Source: an uncultured Methanobrevibacter sp.
GTDB taxonomy: Archaea; Methanobacteriota; Methanobacteria; Methanobacteriales; Methanobacteriaceae
DNA length: 6,394 nt
Assembly (NCBI GenBank): GCA_900319985.1
Contig: ONQL01000075.1
Location: 1 to 6,394 of the forward strand
Direction: 5' to 3'
The notes beneath the pieces are model-generated. The model had not been told where the DNA came from and searched no databases. It was given only the letters and a program-made list of their open reading frames with translations. Each line of letters opens with the position of its first letter. The stretch's first letter is position 1. The position numbers were made by a program, and so were the translations under genes. This document shows positions 1 to 5,376 of this stretch, piece by piece.

Positions 1-187
1 AAAATAAATAAAAATTTGAAAGAATATAGTAAAAATAATAAAAATTAGGCTAAAAAATTTTTTGACAAAAAATCAAAATTCAATTTTGGCGGACACCCTT
101 TAAAAAAAAAACTTACTGTAAACATGGAAAATATAACTGGAAAAAGTTTATAGTTAAAAAAAATATATATTACTATATTAAAAAATA
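1..187. other. AT-rich leader region upstream of paaK
   Basis: I see no gene here. The stretch holds an A6T6 palindrome (52-63) that could act as an oligo-T stop on either strand, an imperfect dyad CAAAATT-C-AATTTTG (74-88), a small GC-rich island at 87-99, and a TGGAAAA direct repeat at 125-131 and 138-144 just upstream of the promoter. Confidence 0.5.
159..170 (+). promoter_or_regulatory. TATA-box promoter of the paaK-ACT operon
   Basis: An A-run followed by ATATATAT (161-170) matches an archaeal BRE/TATA element. With the usual distance of about 25 nt from the TATA centre, transcription should begin near 190, leaving a short leader before ATG 200. This argues against the in-frame ATG at 188 as start. 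Confidence 0.55.
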
Positions 188-189
188 AT

Positions 190-193
190 GAGG
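190..193 (+). promoter_or_regulatory. Ribosome binding site deciding the paaK start
   Basis: GAGG lies 6 nt before ATG 200, while nothing like it precedes ATG 188. It shifts the start 12 bases downstream of the longest reading frame. Confidence 0.6.
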
Positions 194-199
194 AAAAAC

Positions 200-1501
200 A
201 TGTTTTGGAATGAAGAAATTGAAACAATGCCAAGAGCGGATCTTGAAGAATTGCAATTGAAAAAGCTTCAGGAGATTGTAAAAAGAGCATTTGACAAAAT
301 ACCTTACTACAATAAAAAATACAGTGCAGCTGAAGTGTATCCCGAAGACATTGAAACTTTAAAAGACATCGAAAAATTACCGTTTATTACAAAAGATGAC
401 TTGAGAGAAAGCTATCCTTTCGGATTGTTCGCTGTCGACATTAAAGACATCAAGGAATTGCATTCCTCATCAGGTACCACAGGCAAGCCAGTTGTATCAG
501 GTTATACTGAAAAAGACTTGGACACATGGGCAGAAACCATAGCCCGTGGATTAACAATGATGGGACTTGATGAAGGAGACATTCTTCAAAATACACACGG
601 ATACGGAATGTTTACAGGAGGTTTTGGAGTTCACTACGGATGTCATAAAATAGGGGCTGCAATTATCCCAATTTCTACCGGCCAAACACGCAGACAGATT
701 GAAATCATGGAAGACTTTGGAACAACCGGTCTCATTTTTACCCCATCATACGGAATTCACTTGGGAGAAGTTGCCCTTGAAGACGGAATTGACCCAAAGG
801 AATTGGGCATAAAGGCAATCGGTTTTGGAGCTGAAATGTGGACAGAAGAAATTAGGAAAAAAGTAGAGGACATTTTTGGCACCAAAGCATACAACATTTA
901 CGGATTAACAGAACTTATGGGTCCAGGAATAGGTGTTGAATGTGAAGCGCAAAAAGGATTGCACATTGCAGAAGACATTTATTATCCCGAAATCATTGAT
1001 TCAAATACAGGAAAAGTTATAGGTGGTGAAAAACCTGGAGAACTCGTATTGACAAACCTTGAAAGGGAAGGAATGCCAGTCATAAGATTTAGAACAAAAG
1101 ATTTGACCAAAATCACTTACGAAAAATGTGAATGCGGAAGGACACATGCAAGAATGAGCAGAATTACAGGCAGATCCGATGACATGATTAAAGTTAAAGG
1201 AGTAGCTATTTTCCCATCACAAATCGAAAAAGCATTGCTTAAAGCAGGTGATGTAGAGCCTCATTATTTAATTATAGTTACAAGACCTGGAACTTTAGAT
1301 GAAATCGAAGTCAAAGTGGAAGCATCACAGGACATTTTCTTTGATGGTGTTAAAGAAATGATGTCAGTCCAAAATAAAATTGGAAAATCCATTGAAAACG
1401 AAACCGGAATTAGAGTTAAAGTTACACTCGTAGAACCAAAAACCCTACCAAGATTTGAAGGAAAAGCAAAAAGAGTAATCGACGAAAGAAATCTCCACTA
1501 A
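200..1501 (+). CDS. paaK: Phenylacetate-CoA ligase family adenylating enzyme (PaaK / F390 synthetase-like)
   Basis: This is a cytosolic ANL-superfamily enzyme of 433 residues, the usual length for PaaK. The family activates an aryl acid such as phenylacetate or indoleacetate with ATP and joins it to CoA. Methanogen homologues are also annotated as coenzyme F390 synthetase, which adenylates F420. Visible motifs, numbered from the chosen start: phosphate-binding SSSGTTGKP at 89-97, YGLTE at 234-238, FRTKD at 297-301, hinge/C-domain GRSDDMIKVKG at 324-334, and C-terminal EGKAKR (about 420-425) with the expected catalytic lysine. Cys248, Cys310 and Cys312 (CECGRTH) may form a metal site; this is inference. 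I chose ATG 200 over the in-frame ATG at 188: GAGG at 190-193 lies 6 nt before it, and the TATA box predicts transcription starting near 190. An ACT-domain gene follows after 9 nt, so the two are surely one operon. The family is certain; the substrate is not. Confidence 0.9.
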   Translation: MFWNEEIETMPRADLEELQLKKLQEIVKRAFDKIPYYNKKYSAAEVYPEDIETLKDIEKLPFITKDDLRESYPFGLFAVDIKDIKELHSSSGTTGKPVVSGYTEKDLDTWAETIARGLTMMGLDEGDILQNTHGYGMFTGGFGVHYGCHKIGAAIIPISTGQTRRQIEIMEDFGTTGLIFTPSYGIHLGEVALEDGIDPKELGIKAIGFGAEMWTEEIRKKVEDIFGTKAYNIYGLTELMGPGIGVECEAQKGLHIAEDIYYPEIIDSNTGKVIGGEKPGELVLTNLEREGMPVIRFRTKDLTKITYEKCECGRTHARMSRITGRSDDMIKVKGVAIFPSQIEKALLKAGDVEPHYLIIVTRPGTLDEIEVKVEASQDIFFDGVKEMMSVQNKIGKSIENETGIRVKVTLVEPKTLPRFEGKAKRVIDERNLH

Positions 1502-1510
1502 GGTGAAAAC

Positions 1511-1942
1511 ATGAAAATCAAACAATTATCAATATTTTTACAAAACAGAATGGGAAGCCTATCAAAACCATTGGAAGTGCTCAGCAATGCAGATGTCAAC
1601 ATAAAGGCATTATGTATGGCCGACACTTCTGAATTCGGTATCTTGAGACTTGTTGTTGATAATCCCGAAAAAGGCAAAGCGGCACTTGAAGAAAATAACT
1701 TTTTAGTTAAAATAACCGACATAGTAGGTGTTGAAATGAATGATACTCCAGGCGGTTTGACAACTGTTTTAAAAGTCATAAAAGACAATGACATTGATTT
1801 GGAATATCTTTATGCATTTACACATGAAAAAGTCGGAAAAGCTATTTTATTATTGCATGCAGAAGATATAGATAAATTAATTTCCATTTTAAATGACAAT
1901 AATATTAAAACCGTACCATCCGATGAAGTTTATAGCCTATAA
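1511..1942 (+). CDS. Tandem ACT-domain amino-acid-binding regulatory protein
   Basis: This is a 143-residue protein made of two ACT domains, at about residues 1-70 and 71-143. Each opens with the characteristic strand, Gly-turn and helix: QNRMGSLSKPLEVL at 11-24 and NDTPGGLTTVLKVI at 77-90. ACT domains bind amino acids at dimer interfaces and allosterically control partner enzymes. No catalytic domain is attached, so this is a stand-alone sensor, probably acting on its operon partner. The AGGTGA ribosome binding site at 1501-1506 overlaps the last base of the ligase stop codon and sits 4 nt before ATG, indicating translational coupling. Stand-alone ACT proteins next to PaaK-type ligases are a recurrent arrangement in anaerobes, often linked to indolepyruvate:ferredoxin oxidoreductase. 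Phenylalanine, tyrosine or tryptophan would be the natural ligand, but this is inference. The gene ends inside a hairpin terminator. Confidence 0.85.
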   Translation: MKIKQLSIFLQNRMGSLSKPLEVLSNADVNIKALCMADTSEFGILRLVVDNPEKGKAALEENNFLVKITDIVGVEMNDTPGGLTTVLKVIKDNDIDLEYLYAFTHEKVGKAILLLHAEDIDKLISILNDNNIKTVPSDEVYSL

Positions 1943-1962
1943 ACTTCACAACTTATTTTTTT
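1925..1962 (+). terminator. Hairpin plus oligo-T terminator of the paaK-ACT operon
   Basis: A perfect 10-bp inverted repeat (GAAGTTTATA at 1925-1934 and TATAAACTTC at 1938-1947, loop GCC) is followed by T7 at 1956-1962 and T6 at 1968-1973. The stop codon (1940-1942) lies in the 3' arm, so the last codons double as the hairpin. It resembles a bacterial intrinsic terminator; in archaea the T-run itself is the main signal. Confidence 0.7.
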
Positions 1963-2052
1963 AAATATTTTTTAAAATATGCAAATTTTAGTCAACAATA
2001 TTCAGTCTAATTTTAAAACATAGTCCATTTTATTAGATAAAACTTAAATATG

Positions 2053-2067
2053 TAAAAAATATATACT
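2053..2067 (+). promoter_or_regulatory. TATA-box promoter of the SDR gene
   Basis: AAAAAATATATAC resembles the paaK promoter and lies about 25-30 nt upstream of a predicted transcript start near 2088. That leaves a leader of roughly 30 nt containing the ribosome binding site at 2108-2113. Confidence 0.5.
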
Positions 2068-2107
2068 ATTATTTATAATTATCATGATTTATCATGAAAT
2101 TCTTAAA

Positions 2108-2113
2108 AGGTGA
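2108..2113 (+). promoter_or_regulatory. Ribosome binding site deciding the SDR start
   Basis: AGGTGA ends 4 nt before ATG 2118. This selects the 247-residue SDR, which begins at the usual MGKLDGKVA, over an 8-residue extension from ATG 2094. Confidence 0.75.
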
Positions 2114-2117
2114 TGAA

Positions 2118-2861
2118 ATGGGAAAATTAGACGGTAAAGTAGCAATAATTACCGGCGCAACTTCCGGAATGGGCAGAGAATCAGCAAAATTATTTGCAGC
2201 AGAAGGAGCTAAAGTTGTAGTAACCGGTAGAAATGAAGAAAGAGCAAAAGCAGTGGTAGACGATATCAAAGCTGCTGGAAATGAAGCAATCTATGTAATT
2301 GCAGATATGGCAAACCTGGACGATGTTGAAAAAATATTTGATGCAACAATGGACGAATATGGAACCGTTGACGTTTTGTTCAATAATGCAGGAATGCTTT
2401 CAATGTCCCCATTAATGGAACTAAGCATTGAAGAGTGGAACAACGTATTTACTGTAAATGTAACTTCAGCACTACGCTTAACCCAATTGGTAGCTCCTGT
2501 AATGAAAGAAAAAGGAAAAGGAACCATCATCAATACATGTTCCGTAGCATCATTTGGAGCTCACCACGGATTTGCAGCATATGTTGACAGTAAACATGCA
2601 ATGATGGGATTAACCAGATCAATTGCATGGGAATTAGGTCCTGAAATAAGATGCAATGGTATTGCACCCGGATTAATCCACACAGCAATGGTGGACAGTA
2701 TCGGAGGTCCATCAGCATTGCAGCAAATGATTGACCAATGTCCGGTAAAAAGATGCGGTGAAGGTCAAGACATTGCAACAACTGCTCTATTCCTTGCTAC
2801 CGATGATTCAGCATTTATTGATGGTCAAATCATCAAGGTAGACGGAGGATTTGAAATATAA
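2118..2861 (+). CDS. Classical short-chain dehydrogenase/reductase (FabG-like SDR), substrate unknown
   Basis: This is a 247-residue single-domain Rossmann oxidoreductase, typical for classical SDRs. Visible signatures: the cofactor motif TGATSGMG at 12-19, Asp63 after strand 3, NNAG at 89-92, catalytic Asn114, Ser142, Tyr155 and Lys159 (YVDSK), the APG turn at 183-185, and the C-terminal VDGG at 241-244. Arg38 directly after the second strand (VTGR) suggests NADP(H) preference; this follows from family knowledge. The closest general description is FabG or hydroxysteroid/glucose dehydrogenase-like, but these labels do not predict substrate, and methanogens do not use FabG-based fatty acid synthesis for their lipids. 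Start: AGGTGA at 2108-2113 lies 4 nt before ATG 2118, so this is preferred over ATG 2094, which has no ribosome binding site and lies at or before the predicted transcript start. The gene has its own promoter and a strong hairpin terminator, so it appears monocistronic. Confidence 0.9.
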   Translation: MGKLDGKVAIITGATSGMGRESAKLFAAEGAKVVVTGRNEERAKAVVDDIKAAGNEAIYVIADMANLDDVEKIFDATMDEYGTVDVLFNNAGMLSMSPLMELSIEEWNNVFTVNVTSALRLTQLVAPVMKEKGKGTIINTCSVASFGAHHGFAAYVDSKHAMMGLTRSIAWELGPEIRCNGIAPGLIHTAMVDSIGGPSALQQMIDQCPVKRCGEGQDIATTALFLATDDSAFIDGQIIKVDGGFEI

Positions 2862-2887
2862 TATACTTTAAAACACATATATCTAAG

Positions 2888-2922
2888 AAAAGGGAAGCCA
2901 CACCATTCTGGCTTCCTTTTTT
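2888..2922 (+). terminator. Intrinsic-type terminator of the SDR gene
   Basis: GGAAGCCA (2893-2900) and TGGCTTCC (2909-2916) form a perfect 8-bp stem with an 8-nt loop, extended by a G-U and several A-U pairs, and followed directly by T6 (2917-2922). It is the most GC-rich hairpin in the intergenic DNA and lies 26 nt after the stop codon. Confidence 0.85.
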
Positions 2923-2965
2923 AATCTATTTTTAAAAAATAACCAACAGCATAGCTAAAATAACT

Positions 2966-3015
2966 AAAAAAATATAAAAATATTAGATTCTGCTATTCTA
3001 CAGTGAGAATAACAG
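2966..3015 (-). terminator. Hairpin plus oligo-T terminator of mptG
   Basis: On the minus strand CTGTTATTCT and AGAATAGCAG (3015-3006 and 2999-2990) pair over 10 bp with one G-U and a 6-nt loop. T5 and T7 runs follow (complement of 2980-2976 and 2972-2966). The hairpin starts 9 nt after the mptG stop codon. The single mismatch is a wobble pair only in the minus-strand transcript, which fits its assignment to mptG. Confidence 0.7.
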
Positions 3016-3023
3016 CAAACAAT

Positions 3024-4025
3024 CTATTTTTCAATGACAAATCCATGATTTTGAGCTTTGGTAACGAAAACAGTACCTTCTTCACCAATAATCTCTTTGG
3101 TTTTTTCCACAATATCCGCATTGGATTCGTCAAATACAGTATATAAAACCGGTCCGAATGAAGAAATACCTACACCGTAAGCGCCTGCATCTTCAATGGC
3201 CTGCATTGTAGGTAAAAATGAAGCATCAAGGGAATGTTCCAATTTGTTGAATCCCACTTTTTGAAGTTCACTAATAGCCCAGCCGAAGTTTTCAATATCC
3301 TTTTCAAGCATGAACGGAACCAGATTCATTAAAATCAAATGAGATACCTTTTCAACTTCCTCTCTTGGAATAGGACAACAATCCTGGAAAACATCTACCT
3401 CATCCTGACCATTCATATGCTTGTCAACTTTAGGAATGGCTATCAGAATATTCCATTCTTCGGGAAAATCATATCTTGCAATCAATGTGGCAGGTTTTGC
3501 CTTTGAAGCGCCGGAAGGTAAAAATCCAGGTTTTTCTTCAAGACTATGACCACCGTCCAAAATAAAACCACCCAAATCATGAGTATATGTTCCAATACCG
3601 GAAGTTCCCCCTCTTCCGACAATGCTGCTTAAGAGTCTACTTTCAATTTCAATGCCCATTGTTTCGGTAATCAAATGAGCGGTTGAAATAGCTATTTGAG
3701 TCCCGCTTCCAAATCCAGAGTGAGGAGGATAAGTTTGATGAACAATGAAGTGGAAACCCTCGTCAATTTTAAAATGGTCTATTGTTTTTTGAGCTGCTTC
3801 AGGAATTTTTTCTGAGCATTCAAGAATCGCTTCTGGATCATCAACATCATCAGAAAATTCTAAAGTGACCATTTTATCATCCCTTTTTTGAATTTCCAAA
3901 ATAAATTGTGGATCAGCCAATGCTACTCCAATACCACCATCGATTCTTCTATATGACCCGTTTAAATCAATAAGGGACATATGTATTCTTGAAGGTGCCT
4001 TGATAATCATTTTTTTCACATCCAT
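3024..4025 (-). CDS. mptG: Beta-ribofuranosylaminobenzene 5'-phosphate synthase (methanopterin biosynthesis)
   Basis: This is a 333-residue GHMP-kinase-fold enzyme that catalyses the first committed step of methanopterin formation. It condenses PRPP with a 4-substituted benzoate (4-aminobenzoate in vitro, 4-hydroxybenzoate proposed in methanogens), releasing CO2 and pyrophosphate. The N-terminal RIHMSLIDLNG at 13-23 and IDGGIGVAL at 28-36 are family hallmarks. The GHMP phosphate loop is PPHSGFGSGTQ at 100-110. The glycine-rich GRGGTSGIGTYTHDLGG (137-153) and GAYGVGISSFGP (281-292) follow in the usual order. The start is not settled. ATG 4025 lies about 21 nt from the TATA-box centre, implying a leaderless message. 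An in-frame ATG at 4010 (Met6) would give a short leader with only a weak GGATGTG-like site. It has its own promoter, separate from the peptidase gene upstream, and ends 9 nt before a hairpin terminator. This gene is the best evidence for a methanogen. Confidence 0.93.
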   Translation of the reverse strand: MDVKKMIIKAPSRIHMSLIDLNGSYRRIDGGIGVALADPQFILEIQKRDDKMVTLEFSDDVDDPEAILECSEKIPEAAQKTIDHFKIDEGFHFIVHQTYPPHSGFGSGTQIAISTAHLITETMGIEIESRLLSSIVGRGGTSGIGTYTHDLGGFILDGGHSLEEKPGFLPSGASKAKPATLIARYDFPEEWNILIAIPKVDKHMNGQDEVDVFQDCCPIPREEVEKVSHLILMNLVPFMLEKDIENFGWAISELQKVGFNKLEHSLDASFLPTMQAIEDAGAYGVGISSFGPVLYTVFDESNADIVEKTKEIIGEEGTVFVTKAQNHGFVIEK

Positions 4026-4040
4026 AAATAAATATTAATT

Positions 4041-4050
4041 CCTTATAAAT
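4041..4050 (-). promoter_or_regulatory. TATA-box promoter of mptG
   Basis: On the minus strand ATTTATAAGG, preceded by an A-rich stretch, is centred about 21 nt upstream of ATG 4025. Transcription would then begin at or just beside the start codon. Confidence 0.5.
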
Positions 4051-4079
4051 ATTTGTTACTAAAGTATAATAAAGCTTTT

Positions 4080-4119
4080 GAAAAAAATAGCGAAAGATTA
4101 ATTTAAAACTTTAAGTTTT
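4080..4119 (-). terminator. Weak hairpin and T7 tract ending the peptidase-like gene
   Basis: On the minus strand AAAAC/GTTTT arms (within 4119-4105) flank a 5-nt loop and run up to the stop codon at 4105-4103. A T7 run (complement of 4087-4081) follows about 15 nt later. The stem is short and A/T-only, so the T-run is the likelier signal. Confidence 0.4.
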
Positions 4120-4753
4120 CAATGGAATTAATCAATTCATAAGCCAACCTGTATGTGACTTCCATAGGTTCATATGAATAGCATTCATAAACCAATGTCG
4201 GAATTCCAGCTTTTGCAGTAGGTTCTGTTATAAACGGAGGGCTGGTCCTATGCTCGGGAGCATAATACTGAACACCATCTATATCCTCAATCAATTTATT
4301 CATATACTCAGAAGACTTTTCATCAAAGCCCGGTGCAAAAATAAAATTAGTAATCTGATAATCGCCAGGCCCGTGAGATCCCCTATTGGAATGAATATCC
4401 ATAAACAAATCATAATTGTAGTCAATTATGTCCTGCATGACAAATTCCTTTGCAAGCATTTGGCCTTCCAAACGTCCTTCTGTCTCACTGTTCAACTCTT
4501 TAACATCTATATTATAAACATAATAACAATATTTCAAATCTTTCATTTCAGTCAATTTTTCAAACAGTCCCCTGTGAGACTTGCTTTCAAGGGGATGCAT
4601 TCCTATCAAATAAGCTATTTTAACATCTGATGAAACATCACCAAAAGGACCATGAATGTACACGCTTCCCAAATCATTTTCACCAATCAATTTGGAATCG
4701 TATTTAGTCGAATCAATTTTAGCCTCATCCGTTGGGCCATCAGGATAGCTCAT
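4103..4753 (-). CDS. M14/succinylglutamate desuccinylase-aspartoacylase-like zinc hydrolase, substrate unknown
   Basis: I do not recognise a named orthologue. The 216-residue protein carries the zinc-carboxypeptidase pattern in the right order. IGMHPLES at 50-57 gives the His53-x-x-Glu56 ligand pair, DLFMDIHSNRG at 115-125 gives the third ligand His121 with Arg124 nearby, and TLVYECY at 186-192 supplies Glu190 where the family places its general base. These fit the M14 peptidase and AstE/AspA deacylase superfamily, which hydrolyses a C-terminal residue or an N-acyl amino acid; it is short for a full carboxypeptidase. No signal peptide or membrane segment is present, so it is probably cytosolic. 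ATG 4753 is chosen because AGGTG (4763-4759) lies 5 nt before it. A longer form from 4819 would have its first 22 residues encoded by the ferritin gene end and the terminator. No promoter of its own is evident, so expression may depend on read-through from ferritin. Confidence 0.7.
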   Translation of the reverse strand: MSYPDGPTDEAKIDSTKYDSKLIGENDLGSVYIHGPFGDVSSDVKIAYLIGMHPLESKSHRGLFEKLTEMKDLKYCYYVYNIDVKELNSETEGRLEGQMLAKEFVMQDIIDYNYDLFMDIHSNRGSHGPGDYQITNFIFAPGFDEKSSEYMNKLIEDIDGVQYYAPEHRTSPPFITEPTAKAGIPTLVYECYSYEPMEVTYRLAYELINSIENLKF

Positions 4754-4758
4754 TATAA

Positions 4759-4763
4759 CACCT
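4759..4763 (-). promoter_or_regulatory. Ribosome binding site deciding the peptidase-like start
   Basis: On the minus strand AGGTG lies 5 nt before ATG 4753, just beyond the T-tract of the ferritin terminator. It makes the 216-residue form the likely product. Confidence 0.75.
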
Positions 4764-4765
4764 GG

Positions 4766-4800
4766 AAAAAAAATAAAAAGGAGACTAGAAAATCTAGTCT
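4766..4800 (-). terminator. Hairpin/U-tract terminator between ferritin and the peptidase-like gene
   Basis: On the minus strand AGACTAGA and TCTAGTCT pair perfectly over 8 bp around a TTT loop (4800-4782), then T5-A-T8 follows (4779-4766). The ferritin stop codon TAG (4796-4794) lies in the 5' arm. The next gene's ribosome binding site starts only a few bases after the T-run, so this may act as an attenuator. Confidence 0.75.
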
Positions 4801-5294
4801 TCAGAAGGTGAACGTTCACCTAATTCTTTGTTTAATTCATACATTAATCTGTTATCGCCATCAGCGAATTTAACTTTGGATAATAATTCCATTGCATTTT
4901 CTTCTTCTTCAACTTGTTCTTCAACAAACCATTGCAAGAAATTGTTGGTAGCGTGGTCTTTTTCTTCGATAGCTAAATCCACTAAATCATTGATTAATCC
5001 GGAAACCATTTTTTCATGTTCTAAAACATGCTCAAATGCAGCGAGTGGGCTGTCCCATTCGGTTTGTGGAGCATCGATTGCAGTTAAAGTTACAGAAGCT
5101 CCTCTTCTGATAATGTAGTCATAGAATTTCATTCCATGTTCTAATTCTTCTTCAGCTTGTACTCTCATCCAGTTAGCAAATCCTGCTAATTCTTCATCTT
5201 CAAAGTAAGCTGCCATAGATAAATATAAATATCCTGAGTAAACCTCAGCATTCAATTGTCCATTTAATTCTTTTTCCATTTTTTCTGATACCAT
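4794..5294 (-). CDS. ftnA: Bacterial-type non-haem ferritin
   Basis: This is a 166-residue four-helix-bundle ferritin that oxidises Fe(II) and stores ferric iron inside a 24-subunit cytosolic shell. Residues align with E. coli FtnA numbering without a shift: Glu17, Glu50 and His53 (A site), Glu50, Glu94 and Glu130 (B site), and Glu49, Glu126, Glu129 and Glu130 (C site), with Gln127 in EEQVEEE. All ferroxidase ligands are therefore kept. There is no haem-ligand methionine pattern suggesting bacterioferritin. The start at 5294 is well supported: GGTGAT (5303-5298) lies 3 nt upstream, and a TATA box (5335-5327) predicts a leader of about 10-15 nt. The gene is divergent from nudC across 82 bp. 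Its stop codon lies in the 5' arm of a terminator hairpin, and the peptidase-like gene starts 40 nt further on. Ferritins are common in anaerobes as iron and oxygen buffers. Confidence 0.95.
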   Translation of the reverse strand: MVSEKMEKELNGQLNAEVYSGYLYLSMAAYFEDEELAGFANWMRVQAEEELEHGMKFYDYIIRRGASVTLTAIDAPQTEWDSPLAAFEHVLEHEKMVSGLINDLVDLAIEEKDHATNNFLQWFVEEQVEEEENAMELLSKVKFADGDNRLMYELNKELGERSPSED

Positions 5295-5326
5295 TTTATC
5301 ACCACTATATTTTTTGTAATTGATTG

Positions 5327-5335
5327 AATATAAAA
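5327..5335 (-). promoter_or_regulatory. TATA-box promoter of ferritin
   Basis: On the minus strand TTTTATATT is a close match to the archaeal TATA consensus. It predicts transcription starting near 5306, just ahead of the GGTGAT ribosome binding site. Confidence 0.6.
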
Positions 5336-5345
5336 CCTACTACAG

Positions 5346-5355
5346 TATTTAAATA
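5346..5355 (+). promoter_or_regulatory. Putative TATA-box promoter of nudC
   Basis: TATTTAAATA is centred about 26 nt upstream of ATG 5377, implying a leaderless transcript. It lies only about 20 bp from the oppositely directed ferritin TATA box. Confidence 0.45.
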
Positions 5356-5376
5356 TTAAGGAATAAAATTAAAATT

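Noticed and set aside
188..199. Earlier ATG for the ligase
   Set aside because: There is no ribosome binding site, it lies at the predicted transcript start, and GAGG fits ATG 200.
1498..1794. Minus-strand open frame antisense to the ACT gene
   Set aside because: It is a mirror of a well-supported gene, with no ribosome binding site or recognisable domain.
2094..2117. Earlier ATG for the SDR
   Set aside because: It adds eight residues not typical of SDRs and includes the ribosome binding site for ATG 2118.
4250..4630. Plus-strand open frame antisense to the peptidase-like gene
   Set aside because: The translation is low-complexity and hydrophobic with no motif, while the opposite strand has clear catalytic residues and a ribosome binding site.
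4754..4819. N-terminal extension of the peptidase-like protein (22 residues, hydrophobic, signal-peptide-like)
   Set aside because: It is encoded by the end of the ferritin gene, its terminator hairpin and T-run. A good ribosome binding site directly precedes ATG 4753. The hydrophobic run is a translation of the A/T-rich tract, not a real signal peptide.
4828..5118. Plus-strand open frame antisense to ferritin
   Set aside because: It is a Ser/Thr-rich shadow of the ferritin gene, whose ligand residues are unambiguous.
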